Counted from the stretch's first letter, positions 8,002 to 16,672 are shown. The stretch is 64,000 nt of DNA from Akkermansia sp. (GCA_017472085.1 JAFUQZ010000040.1:1-64000); one strand, 5' to 3'. Numbers and translations are program-made. Notes: generated by a model from the sequence alone, not told the origin.

Positions 8002-8496
8002 ATGCTGATTCCCATCATGGGATTTGCATCTATCATATCAGCCGCCGGGGCTCTGGCGAGCGGTGCCGTTCAGGCTTCCGCTCAGCGCCAGCAGTCTGCC
8101 GCCTATCGTGAAGCCGCCGATAATCAGTGGAAACTGGCCAAACGTACCGCAGAGACTATTACCCAAACCGCTCTGGAGAATCAGCGCCGCAGCGAGCGTA
8201 ATGCCCGCATGCAGCTGGCCTCGGCACGTGCGGATTCCGCCGCAGGCAATCTGCTGCAGGAAGGAAGCGTGGTACGCCGTGAACTGGATTTGGCGACCCG
8301 CCTGGAGGATGAAATTACCAATAGTACCAACGCAGCTTTGCAAGACGCAAATGATACCCGACTGCAGGGCTGGTATGACCGCCGAAAACTGTTGCAACAA
8401 GCCGGGACTTCCGAGAATAACAGTCGCGTTTCTCTGCTCAGCGGAGCCGTGGGTGCTCTGGGTGCTCTTGCTTCGAATACATCTCCGAAGCAGTAA
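8002..8496 (+). CDS. Phage internal-virion-like protein (T7 gp14-like), solitary
   Basis: This 164-residue protein has an N-terminal hydrophobic stretch (MGFASIISAAGALASGAVQA) followed by a long Ala/Gln/Arg-rich helical region with QRQQSAAYREAADNQWKLAK and ARADSAAGNLLQEGSVVRREL. A short hydrophobic head, an alanine- and glutamine-rich coil, then an R-x-x-x-G-x-x-x-x-G-S turn is the pattern of podovirus internal virion protein B and similar ejectosome or tail proteins. No other phage gene is adjacent, so it may be a remnant or a domesticated protein. The longer reading frame begins with TTG at 7942; ATG 8002 is preferred. Confidence in the coding call is moderate and in the phage link low to moderate. 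Confidence 0.5.
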   Translation: MLIPIMGFASIISAAGALASGAVQASAQRQQSAAYREAADNQWKLAKRTAETITQTALENQRRSERNARMQLASARADSAAGNLLQEGSVVRRELDLATRLEDEITNSTNAALQDANDTRLQGWYDRRKLLQQAGTSENNSRVSLLSGAVGALGALASNTSPKQ

Positions 8497-8498
8497 TG

Positions 8499-8846
8499 CT
8501 ATTGCAGGGCTGCCGCGGCCTGGTAGATGGCGATGCGGACAATCAGAGCGAAAAGCATCCCCCAGGTAATGGCGATAGTGAGCCGATGCTTGGGGGTAAG
8601 CCTGCGATTGCGGGTCAGCCAGAAAAAGACAAAGAACTGCACCAGCGCCGAGATGGAGGCTGCCGCCGTGGTATTGAACCCCATCTTATCCAGCAGCAGG
8701 GAAAGAGGCAGCAGGAAAGCCGCGGCGCAATCGCTCAGCCCGCCTCCGGCCAGCCAGACCACCACGCCGCTGGGGACGATGATGCAGAGCAGCAGCGTCA
8801 GCCGCGCTGCCTTGCTGTAGCGTTCCTCCTGAGTCGGTATATACAT
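8499..8846 (-). CDS. Hypothetical small membrane protein
   Basis: This 115-residue protein has three to four hydrophobic segments: ARLTLLLCIIVPSGVVVWLAG, CAAAFLLPLSLLLD, AASISALVQFFVFFWL and LTIAITWGMLFALIVRIAIY. No catalytic motif is visible and I recognise no family. It converges on the phage-like gene, with the two stop codons only two bases apart, and there is no room for a separate terminator. Confidence 0.6.
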   Translation of the reverse strand: MYIPTQEERYSKAARLTLLLCIIVPSGVVVWLAGGGLSDCAAAFLLPLSLLLDKMGFNTTAAASISALVQFFVFFWLTRNRRLTPKHRLTIAITWGMLFALIVRIAIYQAAAALQ

Positions 8847-8898
8847 GGTGCGGCATTATCATGCCGCAGCGCCTGTCGATTGTCAAGGCATTTGAGCT

Positions 8899-10080
8899 TC
8901 ATATCAGCCCCAGCAACCAAAGCAGGTAACCGCATGGATACCGGGGGCTCACATATATCAGGCAGGCGGTGCCGCAGGCCAACAAAAGACAAATGCCGAA
9001 AGTCAGCCGGAACGGAGCTGTCTGCGGGTGATACTCCGCTGCCTCCGGAAGCGAGGCCGGCACCGCTGTGTTCGGGTAACTGAGCCAGGCGTGCGAGTGT
9101 CTCAACACGGTTACGTTGTCGCCGCGGAAAACATCCCGGACGAAGGCGTAATTAATTTTCATCCATCGGCCGTCCGGGTAAATGATACGCTCCGCATGTC
9201 CATCGCTGAAGCGTTTCGGCTCGCTTCGGTCTTGTATGGAGTATGCTTTGTTCAACTGCTTCATGTAGTAACGACCGGGGTGTTTCAGCAACAGGAGACC
9301 ACGACTCAGATGCCAGGTAAAGATGACACAACCGACCGCCCAGAGGAAACAATCCGGTTCTTCTGCCCAGGAGAGAATAAAGAAGCAGAGTATAACAGCA
9401 TAAATCAGAGTGCCGACAACGAGTTTTCGGTGATTGAACGGTTGAATGTACGTTCGGATGATGTCACCAGTTTCCCGGGCCTGCGCTGTGCTGAAAAACT
9501 CCGGTATGGGGTGTTCCGAAAGGATGAGACTCGGCGGTGCAAGGACGACCCGAGAGTCTTTTCCTACCCGCAGGGCGGCAAAGTTCAGCAGCTCCGTGCG
9601 CTGATTCGGCGCAGCGGACTGCACATTCCAGAAATGCACCAGACCACAGGGCAAAGAGAGAACCAATACACCGTCCACGATATCGACTCGTTTATAGGTA
9701 TTCCAGGGATAATACAGGGAAAGTCCCTCTGCTTCATGCAGAATCCCGGCGTCCGTGACTGTCAGAAATGCCTTATCGGGAAAAATCTGACTCTCTTTCA
9801 TCCAGATAGCGTAAAAACTCCGTTTTCTCCATGCGAGGAGAATAAGAAAAGCCGCGATAAAAATACCGATACCCGCTCGCACGTATGGCTCTGTTATCAA
9901 GACGGCGAGCAGGACACATATCAGCAAGACGATTCGGATGTTCCTGCGAGTCAGCTGCCGGAACTGCCAGGCAGCCAGCGATTTGATTTGTTCTTCCCGG
10001 ATAGCGGTAGTCTGGTAGACCATGAGCAGCATCATATCACCATGGTCAGCGTAAGAAAAGAAAAAAGAGAACGGAGTCAT
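8899..10080 (-). CDS. YcxB-like membrane protein with two PH-like halves
   Basis: This 393-residue protein has paired hydrophobic helices near residues 45-85 and 235-285 and a third pair at the C terminus. After the first pair comes FLTVTDAGILHEAEGLSLYYPWNTYKRV. This is the layout of YcxB-like (bacterial PH-like) domains, which read as two helices, a beta-rich domain with a G-I/L element, then a W-x-x-(Y/I)-x-x-V strand. After the second helix pair, FSDGHAERIIYPDGRWMKINYAFVRDV repeats a similar layout. The protein therefore seems to be an internal duplication. The frame runs to 10182, but ATG 10080 gives a better N terminus and avoids overlap with the divergent patB promoter. Function is unknown. 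Confidence 0.65.
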   Translation of the reverse strand: MTPFSFFFSYADHGDMMLLMVYQTTAIREEQIKSLAAWQFRQLTRRNIRIVLLICVLLAVLITEPYVRAGIGIFIAAFLILLAWRKRSFYAIWMKESQIFPDKAFLTVTDAGILHEAEGLSLYYPWNTYKRVDIVDGVLVLSLPCGLVHFWNVQSAAPNQRTELLNFAALRVGKDSRVVLAPPSLILSEHPIPEFFSTAQARETGDIIRTYIQPFNHRKLVVGTLIYAVILCFFILSWAEEPDCFLWAVGCVIFTWHLSRGLLLLKHPGRYYMKQLNKAYSIQDRSEPKRFSDGHAERIIYPDGRWMKINYAFVRDVFRGDNVTVLRHSHAWLSYPNTAVPASLPEAAEYHPQTAPFRLTFGICLLLACGTACLIYVSPRYPCGYLLWLLGLI

Positions 10081-10100
10081 TTGCGGTCGTGATTTTGGAC

Positions 10101-10128
10101 TTGTCAACGCCGTGGAATATGGTATTCT
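10101..10128 (+). promoter_or_regulatory. Predicted patB promoter
   Basis: TTGTCA (10101-10106), 16 bases, TATTCT (10123-10128). It lies in the gap between the divergent YcxB-like gene and patB. Confidence 0.5.
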
Positions 10129-10193
10129 GCAGATAGATGAGCGCGTGATAGAGTCACCACCCATTGAGCATCCATAACACAACCAGCGCGAAT

Positions 10194-11342
10194 ATGATCA
10201 GATTTGCCTCTACGGATTGCCGCCGGGAAACCGGCAACATCAAATGGGATCTTCAGGGCCCGCTGCCTTTCGGCATTGCGGATATGGATATTGAATCGCC
10301 CCCCTGCGTGGTGGATGCTCTCCAGCAGCGCCTGAATCACCGTTTTTATGGTTATGCTTTCATGACGGATGAGCTGCGTGAGGCCATAGTGGCCTACCTC
10401 AAGGATAAGCACGGTGTTTCCCAGGCCGCGCCGGAGTGGTTGCACGCTTTGCCCGGTTGTGTTCCTGCGTTTACCCTGGTAACCCGTACGGTCTGCACCC
10501 GCCCGGAGCATGAGGTTCTGGTTTGCTCTCCATCCTATCCCCCCATGCTGCATTGTCATGAGGATGCCCGATGCAGCCTGCTGACAGTACCTTATGTTTA
10601 CCGGGATGACCGCTGGGTGTTCGACTGGGAGGCCATGGAAGCCGCCGTTTCTGCCAACACGAAGCTCTTCCTGCTGTGTAATCCGCATAACCCTCTGGGG
10701 CGCTCCTGGAGTCGTGAGGAAATGGAACAGGTGGCTGATTTTTGCGTGCGCCACGACCTCATCCTCTGTTCCGATGAAATTCACTGTGACTTGGTGCTGG
10801 ATGAAGACTTGCGTCACCAGTGTGCGCTGACCCTGCCGGAGAATGTACTTGACCGCGTGGTAATGCTGAGCGCCCCCAGCAAGACGTTCAACATTGCCGG
10901 CATCTGCTTCACCTACATGGCTGTTCCGAATGCGGAACTGCGTGAGGCCATTCGAAAAACGCAGGGACACAGCCTGCCCACGCTGAATGTGTTTGCCTAC
11001 GCCGCATCTCTGGCGGCCTATACGCAGGGCTGGGAATGGCATGCGCAACTGCTGCAGACCCTGCGTCGCAATCGGCAGACCGTGGTGGATTTCATTGCCG
11101 CAGAACTGCCCATGCTGCGTACCCGCCACCAGGAGGCCACCTATCTGGCCTGGATTGACTGCTCAGCGCTGGGGGTGGATTCTCCGCATAAATTCTTTCT
11201 GGAAAAAGCCGGGGTCTATCTGGACAATGGCGCCAATTTCGGCGATGCACAGTGCGTGCGCCTGAATTTTGCCACATCGCCGGAGCTGCTCATGCTGGGG
11301 CTGAATGCCATGAAACAGGCCGTCCTGGAGCACCTGTCATAG
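10194..11342 (+). CDS. patB: PatB/MalY-type cystathionine beta-lyase (PLP, fold type I)
   Basis: This 382-residue cytoplasmic PLP enzyme is of the class I/II aminotransferase fold. It shows IADMDIESPPCVVDALQQRL near the N terminus, CNPHNPLGRSWSREE, the DEIHCDLV block containing the PLP-ring aspartate, and SAPSKTFNIAG with the Schiff-base lysine. The combination of ADMDF-like and H-x-P-x-G motifs marks the PatB/MalY subgroup, which cleaves the C-S bond of cystathionine or cysteine conjugates, rather than a true aminotransferase. A TTG start at 10164 is possible, but ATG 10194 keeps the usual N-terminal length. Regulation beyond the promoter is not visible. Confidence 0.88.
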   Translation: MIRFASTDCRRETGNIKWDLQGPLPFGIADMDIESPPCVVDALQQRLNHRFYGYAFMTDELREAIVAYLKDKHGVSQAAPEWLHALPGCVPAFTLVTRTVCTRPEHEVLVCSPSYPPMLHCHEDARCSLLTVPYVYRDDRWVFDWEAMEAAVSANTKLFLLCNPHNPLGRSWSREEMEQVADFCVRHDLILCSDEIHCDLVLDEDLRHQCALTLPENVLDRVVMLSAPSKTFNIAGICFTYMAVPNAELREAIRKTQGHSLPTLNVFAYAASLAAYTQGWEWHAQLLQTLRRNRQTVVDFIAAELPMLRTRHQEATYLAWIDCSALGVDSPHKFFLEKAGVYLDNGANFGDAQCVRLNFATSPELLMLGLNAMKQAVLEHLS

Positions 11343-11390
11343 ACGTGCCGCCGGAAAAAAGGAAAATTGACTTCCCCGTCAAATTCTCAT

Positions 11391-11807
11391 TTAACCGGCA
11401 AGTATACCGGCTTTTTTCAGGTCTTCGGCCAGTGCTTCCACATCGTCCAGGTTCAGGACTCTGCTGCAGATGGTGATGGAGGTGTCGGGTGATTGAAGGA
11501 TGATGGTGAGCCCGGCAATGCCTTGCAGCTGCACTTCTTCTTGTCTGGCCTCCGTCACATCGCGCCAGCGGAGGCGCCGGGGACGCCGAAGGAGGCGGTG
11601 CTCACTCACACCATCGGCATCAATGCGGTAGCGCAGGAAGATGTAGTGCAGCGCCCAGATGACGACTCCGCCCGCCGCTACGGAGGCTGTGATGCTGCGG
11701 GTAGACAGGGGTTCGGTGAGCCAGACGTAAACGGTGGCAGCCACCACCAGCAGGGAGATGGCTGCATACATGACAGCGTTGGCGCAGTGCAGTGTTCGCG
11801 GAATCAT
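11391..11807 (-). CDS. Small membrane protein with PH-like domain
   Basis: This 138-residue protein has two N-terminal membrane segments (YAAISLLVVAATVYVWL; ASVAAGGVVIWALHYIFL). A compact domain follows, beginning YRIDADGVSEHRLLRR and continuing RLRWRDVTEAR, which matches bacterial PH-like (bPH) domains: a turn with D-G, then W-x-D-(I/V). Function is unknown. Its ATG overlaps the upstream L,D-transpeptidase stop by four bases (ATGA), indicating translational coupling in the LysM/transpeptidase operon. Confidence 0.65.
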   Translation of the reverse strand: MIPRTLHCANAVMYAAISLLVVAATVYVWLTEPLSTRSITASVAAGGVVIWALHYIFLRYRIDADGVSEHRLLRRPRRLRWRDVTEARQEEVQLQGIAGLTIILQSPDTSITICSRVLNLDDVEALAEDLKKAGILAG

Positions 11808-12673
11808 GCCTGAAGCGGGGCGGCTGCGGGAGTCTGAGCCGGAATGGTGCGAATTTGCTGCGGGGCAATGTCTGTGTAGTCGTTGCCGGGCTTGGGACGG
11901 TATTTCACGTCAATCGGGCGCACATAACCGCCGCGGTTGTAATCCTCCACCGCGCGGGAGATGTACACAGGCATGCCGAATTCGGAGTGCTCGAACAATT
12001 TGGCAGCCACGGCGTAGGGGGTGCGGATGCAGCCGTGAGAAAGACGGCGACCGGCAATGACCTTGCCGCCGTGGATACCCACGCCGTCCCAGGTGAGACG
12101 GTGCCAGTTGGGCATGCCTGCGGCGCTGAATGTGGCGCCTTCGGGCAGGCCCTTGGAAAGGTCTGCATTGGAGTCAATGGTTTTGCCCTGGGCGTTCACA
12201 AACCTGCCGTAGCGGTTGGATTTGTGGTCCTTATCCTTTTCCATCACGCGGAACACGCCTGTGGGTGTTTCATGCCCGTTGGTGCCGGTGGATACGGGCC
12301 AGTCCAGCGCCACTTTGCCCTCCACATAGAGACGGGCGCGCTGCTGGGGGATGCAGATGACGATTTTGGAGTTGCCCACGGTCAGCCGGTTCAGCAGGAC
12401 ATCGTCCGAATAGGTCTCCATGGTTTTGGGATATGCCGGTTGTGCGACAAAGTGCTCGTAGGTGCCGGCGGGGTAGGGGTTCTGATATCCCGGGACATTC
12501 TTGTTGGGCAAATCCAGCGGGTTGATGGCCGTCGGCTGGACAAAGACGAGCTGCTGCTGCGGGACGGGCTGTTGCCCGGCCGGATATACATTTGCCCCGG
12601 CGGGGTAGGGCTGCGGAACGCAGGCTGCCGGAAGCAGGGCTATGAGGGCAAGAGAGAGGCGGGAGGTGTTCAT
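11804..12673 (-). CDS. L,D-transpeptidase (YkuD/ErfK family) lipoprotein
   Basis: This 289-residue enzyme has an N-terminal signal ending LLPAAC, a lipobox-like sequence, so it is probably membrane-anchored and exported. A Pro/Gln-rich linker follows. The YkuD domain occupies about residues 95-230, with the active-site signature IHGGKVIAGRRLSHGCIR (His, then Ser-His-Gly-Cys). The family makes 3-3 peptidoglycan crosslinks or attaches proteins to peptidoglycan. Its ATG overlaps the preceding LysM gene by four bases (ATGA) and its own stop overlaps the next gene the same way. That implies a single translationally coupled unit with two LysM wall-binding proteins. No substitution is seen in the catalytic motif. 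Confidence 0.92.
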   Translation of the reverse strand: MNTSRLSLALIALLPAACVPQPYPAGANVYPAGQQPVPQQQLVFVQPTAINPLDLPNKNVPGYQNPYPAGTYEHFVAQPAYPKTMETYSDDVLLNRLTVGNSKIVICIPQQRARLYVEGKVALDWPVSTGTNGHETPTGVFRVMEKDKDHKSNRYGRFVNAQGKTIDSNADLSKGLPEGATFSAAGMPNWHRLTWDGVGIHGGKVIAGRRLSHGCIRTPYAVAAKLFEHSEFGMPVYISRAVEDYNRGGYVRPIDVKYRPKPGNDYTDIAPQQIRTIPAQTPAAAPLQA

Positions 12674-13746
12674 GGTTGTTTCTGGGTGGGAAGATTAAGT
12701 GTGGCTCCGGCTCGCAGTTTATCGGCTGTTGCCGGTGTCAGGCCGTTGGCATTCATCAGGAACTCGGGGGATATGTTCAGCTTGCGGGCGATGCCGTAGA
12801 GGGTGTCGCCGGGCCGGATGGTGTAGACGGAGGCTGCCCCTTCCGCTGACTGTTCGGGAGCTGTCTGTGGCGGTTGAGGGGAGGCCAGTTCCGGCTGCGG
12901 CTCAGGTGCAGAAGTGGTTTCCTGCGGGGGCAGGATGACGGATACCGGCCCTGTGGCGGTTGCTTCCTGCTTTTTCGGCGTCAGGGTGCGCCGGGGGGCT
13001 GTTGATTGGGATGCCCCGGAGGGGATGAGCAGCTTCTGATTTATCTGGAGCGGTTTGTTGATGTCGAGTCTGTTGAGCTCGATGAGCCGACGCGTGGTGG
13101 TGCGATGGCGGCGTGCAATGGCGCTGAGTGTGTCGCCGGCTACCACCGTGTAGGTTGTGTTGGTTTGCGGCTGATTATCGGCAGCCTGCTGGCCGAACAG
13201 GTTGCTGAAGAAGCCCGGTTGATCATCCCGGTCGGGTCTGGCGGCTGCCTGCGGAGCAGGCAGCGTTGAGCCGATAGCTGCGCCGTCTGCAGGAATCAAC
13301 AACTTCTGGTTGAGTTGCAGCGGCTTGTTGATATCCAGCTTGTTGAGCTCGATAAGCGTCTTTGTTCTGGTCTTGTGGCGAGCGGCGATGCCGCTGAGCG
13401 TATCACCCGCCACGACGTTATAGACGATGGGATGCTGCGGTTGCGGAGTCGGAGTGGCGGGCCGGGGCTGCGTTTGCGTAGCTATAGCCGCAGGTGGGGG
13501 GGGCTGTGTTGCCGAGGGAAGCGGTGCCGGAATGGGGGCGGTGGCTTCGGTCGGGGGAATCGTTTCTGATGCGGGAATATCCAGCGCACCCACACCGCGA
13601 TCCACAAACACGCTGTCATCCACGGGCGGGGTGAATTGGTCGCCAATCCAGTGGAAGTCGGGTTTCCCATTGATGATGCGGCAGGAGGGCAGGGCCAGAG
13701 CTGCCGCGCTCATCAGAATGCAGGTGGTTGTGAATCGAGTGTGCAT
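12670..13746 (-). CDS. LysM lipoprotein with three LysM domains
   Basis: This 358-residue protein begins with a signal sequence ending ALALPSC (lipobox). A low-complexity Pro/Ala/Thr linker is followed by LysM repeats at about residues 108-152 (VYNVVAGDTLSGIAARHKTR), 199-243 (YTVVAGDTLSAIARRHRTTT) and 310-355 (YTIRPGDTLYGIARKLNISP). The first two repeats are nearly identical, including the LIELN-LDINKPLQ-NQKLLIP tail, suggesting recent duplication. LysM binds N-acetylglucosamine-containing glycans, here presumably peptidoglycan. A run of eight C/G lies in the linker (13496-13503). It sits upstream of the L,D-transpeptidase, with overlapping start and stop codons. Confidence 0.85.
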   Translation of the reverse strand: MHTRFTTTCILMSAAALALPSCRIINGKPDFHWIGDQFTPPVDDSVFVDRGVGALDIPASETIPPTEATAPIPAPLPSATQPPPPAAIATQTQPRPATPTPQPQHPIVYNVVAGDTLSGIAARHKTRTKTLIELNKLDINKPLQLNQKLLIPADGAAIGSTLPAPQAAARPDRDDQPGFFSNLFGQQAADNQPQTNTTYTVVAGDTLSAIARRHRTTTRRLIELNRLDINKPLQINQKLLIPSGASQSTAPRRTLTPKKQEATATGPVSVILPPQETTSAPEPQPELASPQPPQTAPEQSAEGAASVYTIRPGDTLYGIARKLNISPEFLMNANGLTPATADKLRAGATLNLPTQKQP

Positions 13747-13767
13747 GTGCGGTGTTCAATGCCTGCG

Positions 13768-14865
13768 TTAGCGGCGATTACGCTTGCCGGATTTCTTGCT
13801 GCTCTTCTTGCCGGTTGATTTGGCCGGGATGGTGAGTTTGCGCCCGGCCTGAATCATGTCTGCCTGCTTTTTGGTCATGTTGTTGGCCTTGAGCAGCTCC
13901 TCGGTGGTAATGCCATAGCGGGAGGCGATGCGGGAGATGCTCTCGCCGCGCTTCACCGTGTGAATGGTGTTCCAAGCGGGCTCGGAGGCTTTCGCTGCGC
14001 TTCCCTTGGCCGGGATGGTGAGCTTGCGGCCGGGCTGAATGCGGGCGGCCTGCTTGGAGGTGAGGTTGTTGGCTTTGAGCAGGGCGGCAGTCGTGACGCC
14101 GTTTCTGGCGGCAATGGCAGAGATGCTGTCGCCGCGTTTCACGGTGTATGTGGTTTCCTTAGCCTTCTCCGCAAGAGCGGCCTTGGAGCCCTTGGGATAG
14201 TACTTCACCTTGATAATCTGACCGGGATAGATGAGGTCGCCCTTGATGTTGGAGTCCTTGCGAATCTGAGCCACGGTCGTGTTACTGCGCTTGGCGATGA
14301 GGGTCAGATTGTCGCCGGGGCGCACTTTATAAGTAACCACGGTGGGTTCCTTGGGCTTCTTGATGCTCTTTTTCTCTTTGGCGGTGAGCTTCTTGATATC
14401 TGCCGTGCTGCGGCCGGGTTTCGCGGCTGGCTTAGACTTGGCGGGTGTTGTGATGGCTGCCACGGTTTTCTGCGTTACCGGGCTTTCAGCTGCGCCGCCG
14501 GTCGGTGCAGGGATGATGGTGGCGCCTTCTTCCGTGGTCAGCGGGCTGGTGTCGGAATCAACAAAGGTGTCGTCCTGGGCCAGCTGCGGTTGGTTCTGAG
14601 ATGCTGCGCCGCCGGCTGGGGTATCTGCCACTTTGATTTCATCATCCGGGAAAGAATGGTCAGTATAGGAGCCTGCGGGAATCTGTTCTCCGTCTTCGTT
14701 GTCCTCCAGCAGCCAGGGGGGCAATTCGCCATCTGCCACTGCCATTTCACTCATCGGCAGTGCCTCCTCATAACCACCGGGGTAGTCATTCCGGGTCTGC
14801 TGGCAGGCGGTGAATGTCACCATCATGCCGGCACCTAAACTGAGAATGCTCAAAGTTTTTTTCAT
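13768..14865 (-). CDS. LysM lipoprotein with three C-terminal LysM domains
   Basis: This 365-residue secreted protein has a signal of the form MKKTLSILSLGAGMMVTFTAC (lipobox TAC). A negatively charged, Gly/Asp/Pro-rich stretch follows, then a basic region. Three LysM domains come next: VTYKVRPGDNLTLIAKRSNT, YTVKRGDSISAIAARNGVTT and HTVKRGESISRIASRYGITT. The tail is strongly basic (KSTGKKSSKKSGKRNRR). The second and third repeats are very similar, including LLKANN and GRKLTIPAK. The start is ATG 14865, since the further-upstream start at 14892 would spoil the signal peptide. It is the first gene of the minus-strand operon leading into the second LysM protein and the L,D-transpeptidase. Confidence 0.85.
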   Translation of the reverse strand: MKKTLSILSLGAGMMVTFTACQQTRNDYPGGYEEALPMSEMAVADGELPPWLLEDNEDGEQIPAGSYTDHSFPDDEIKVADTPAGGAASQNQPQLAQDDTFVDSDTSPLTTEEGATIIPAPTGGAAESPVTQKTVAAITTPAKSKPAAKPGRSTADIKKLTAKEKKSIKKPKEPTVVTYKVRPGDNLTLIAKRSNTTVAQIRKDSNIKGDLIYPGQIIKVKYYPKGSKAALAEKAKETTYTVKRGDSISAIAARNGVTTAALLKANNLTSKQAARIQPGRKLTIPAKGSAAKASEPAWNTIHTVKRGESISRIASRYGITTEELLKANNMTKKQADMIQAGRKLTIPAKSTGKKSSKKSGKRNRR

Positions 14866-15064
14866 ACAAGCGCAGGGTAGCAGATGTGGCATCCTATTGC
14901 AAGTCTTTATCCTGTCACTTACTGTTCTTCCTGTCTGCCGAGTACTTAATGCGGCAGTGGAAGCATTTGAACTTGATTTTTCGCCGTAAAGATGTTATTC
15001 CTCATGGTGAGCCGCCTCCGGCGGATCGGATATTTCTAATATTACACAAAATCAGACAACGCAT

Positions 15065-15607
15065 ATGAAACCGCTCAAGGGAACCAAGACGGAAGCCAAT
15101 CTTGCCACGGCGTTTGCCGGGGAATCTCAGGCTCATACCAAGTATCTCTACTATGCTTCCAGAGCCAAGAAGGATGGATATAACCAGATTGCCGAAATCT
15201 TTGAAGAAACGGCTCGCAATGAGAAGGAACACGCCAAGCTCTGGTTCAAGTTCCTGCATGATGGCTCCATTCCTCCGACGGTGGAAAATCTGAAGGATGC
15301 CGCCGGTGGTGAGAACTACGAGTGGACTAATATGTATAAAACCTTTGCTGAGGAGGCTCGTGCTGAGGGGTTTGACGAGATTGCCACTCTTTTCGAGGGT
15401 GTTGGTGAGGTGGAGGCCGCTCACGAGAAGCGCTATCTGAAGCTTCTGGAAAACATCGAAGGCGGGCTGGTGTTCACTCGCGATGGTGATCAGATATGGC
15501 AGTGTGGCAATTGTGGTCACCTCATGATTGGCAAGGCCGCTCCTGAGGAATGCCCGGTGTGCGCGCATCCCCGTGCTCACTTCCGCATTGCTGCCATGAA
15601 CTACTGA
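15065..15607 (+). CDS. Rubrerythrin
   Basis: This 180-residue, two-domain non-haem iron protein reduces hydrogen peroxide in anaerobes and microaerophiles. The N-terminal ferritin-like diiron domain has the ligand motifs [23 protein letters not shown] and a second E-x-x-H ([10 protein letters not shown]). The C-terminal rubredoxin-like domain has [20 protein letters not shown] (two CxxC pairs). The length is normal. It is followed 12 bases later by a small membrane-protein gene, then by a strong terminator. A possible promoter (TTGATT 14973-14978, TATTCC 14996-15001) precedes a small GC-rich hairpin in the leader. Confidence 0.95.
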   Translation: MKPLKGTKTEANLATAFAGESQAHTKYLYYASRAKKDGYNQIAEIFEETARNEKEHAKLWFKFLHDGSIPPTVENLKDAAGGENYEWTNMYKTFAEEARAEGFDEIATLFEGVGEVEAAHEKRYLKLLENIEGGLVFTRDGDQIWQCGNCGHLMIGKAAPEECPVCAHPRAHFRIAAMNY

Positions 15608-15619
15608 TGCCTGCCGACC

Positions 15620-15805
15620 ATGTGGAAAGCAAATAAGGGGGCAATCATAGCGTTGTTGCTTGGTCTGGCCTCGTTGGCAGGAGCCTATTTCTTCCTCTGT
15701 CGCAGTGATAAGCAGCTGGCAGAGCAGGTGCTTTGTGCCGGTATCTGCATTCTGCTTTTCGTGGTCGCTTCAGTGAACTGGTATCTCGCTCGACGAGGTA
15801 TGTAA
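15620..15805 (+). CDS. Small membrane protein
   Basis: This 61-residue protein has two hydrophobic helices (GAIIALLLGLASLAGAYFFL; QVLCAGICILLFVVASVNWY) separated by a short polar turn and ending in basic residues (ARRGM). No family is recognised. It lies 12 bases after the rubrerythrin stop and just before the terminator at 15828, so it is probably the second gene of that transcript. Confidence 0.6.
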   Translation: MWKANKGAIIALLLGLASLAGAYFFLCRSDKQLAEQVLCAGICILLFVVASVNWYLARRGM

Positions 15806-15827
15806 GAGAATCTTTCGTTTCTCTCCG

Positions 15828-15862
15828 GCGTCTGCTGACTGAACATCGGCAGACGCTTTTTT
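15828..15862 (+). terminator. Intrinsic terminator of the rubrerythrin transcript
   Basis: The stem GCGTCTGC / GCAGACGC (15828-15835 and 15849-15856) is followed directly by six T (15857-15862). Confidence 0.85.
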
Positions 15863-15879
15863 ACTCAACTTCCAAACGG

Positions 15880-15916
15880 AAGAAGCCGCTGTCCGGTTGA
15901 GGAACAGCGGCTTCTT
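15880..15916 (-). terminator. Hairpin after lptB
   Basis: A 13-bp stem, AAGAAGCCGCTGT with ACAGCGGCTTCTT and an 11-base loop, lies 20 bases past the lptB stop. A run of eight G (15928-15935) lies between gene and hairpin. The T tract is short. Confidence 0.55.
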
Positions 15917-15936
15917 GAGATGGGAAAGGGGGGGGA

Positions 15937-16671
15937 TTACATCTTGAACTGCTCGCCCAGATAAATCTTGCGGGTCTTGGGGTCCTGGGCAATTTCCTGT
16001 GCATTGCCTTCCTTGATGACGTGGCCTTCGAAGAGGATGTAGGCGCGGTCAACGATGCCGAGGGTCTCGCGCACGTTGTGGTCGGTGATGAGGATGGAGA
16101 GACCGTCTGTCTCACGCAGGGAAGCAACGATATGCTGGATGTCCTGCACGGCGATGGGGTCTACGCCTGCAAACGGTTCATCCAGCATCAGCAGCTTGGG
16201 GTTGGAGGCCAGAGCACGGGCAATAGTCAGTCGGCGCTTCTCACCGCCGGAGAGCTGGATAGCCTGGCTCTTGCGCAGCTTGGTGATGTTGAAACGCTCC
16301 AGCAATTCATCGGCCTTGGCTTTCTGTTCTTTACGGCTCAAATCCTTGCGGGTTTCCAGGATGGACATGAGGTTTTCCTCGACGGTGAGCTTGCGGAAAA
16401 TGGACTCTTCCTGCGGCAGGTAGCCCATGCCCAGGCGAGCGCGCAGGTGCATCGGCAGGCCGGAGACGTCCTGCCCGCAGAAGTTGACGGTTCCCACATC
16501 CGGGCGAACCAGGCCGGCCACCATGTAGAACGAGGTGGTCTTGCCGGCTCCGTTGGGACCGAGCAAGCCGACGATTTCGCCGGACTTGACCGTCAGGTTG
16601 ACGGAGTCCACCACTTTACGCTCCTTGTAGGATTTGCAGAGACCTCTGGCCTCGAGAAGTATCTCCTCCAT
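15937..16671 (-). CDS. lptB: LPS export ABC transporter ATP-binding protein
   Basis: LptB powers extraction of LPS from the inner membrane by the LptB2FG complex. The 244 residues contain Walker A GLLGPNGAGKTTSFYM, the Q-loop YLPQEESIFRKLT typical of LptB, the ABC signature LSGGEKRR, Walker B KLLMLDEPFAGVDP and the switch His in LITDHNVRE. The LptB-characteristic ending ILFEGHVIKEG followed by KIYLGEQF is intact. It is the last gene of the kdsA / LptC-like / OstA-like operon and ends before a hairpin. LptF and LptG are not in the window. Confidence 0.97.
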   Translation of the reverse strand: MEEILLEARGLCKSYKERKVVDSVNLTVKSGEIVGLLGPNGAGKTTSFYMVAGLVRPDVGTVNFCGQDVSGLPMHLRARLGMGYLPQEESIFRKLTVEENLMSILETRKDLSRKEQKAKADELLERFNITKLRKSQAIQLSGGEKRRLTIARALASNPKLLMLDEPFAGVDPIAVQDIQHIVASLRETDGLSILITDHNVRETLGIVDRAYILFEGHVIKEGNAQEIAQDPKTRKIYLGEQFKM

Positions 16672-16672
16672 A

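Noticed and set aside
15002-15030. Small GC-rich hairpin in the rubrerythrin leader
   Set aside because: Too short and unsupported to call a riboswitch or attenuator.
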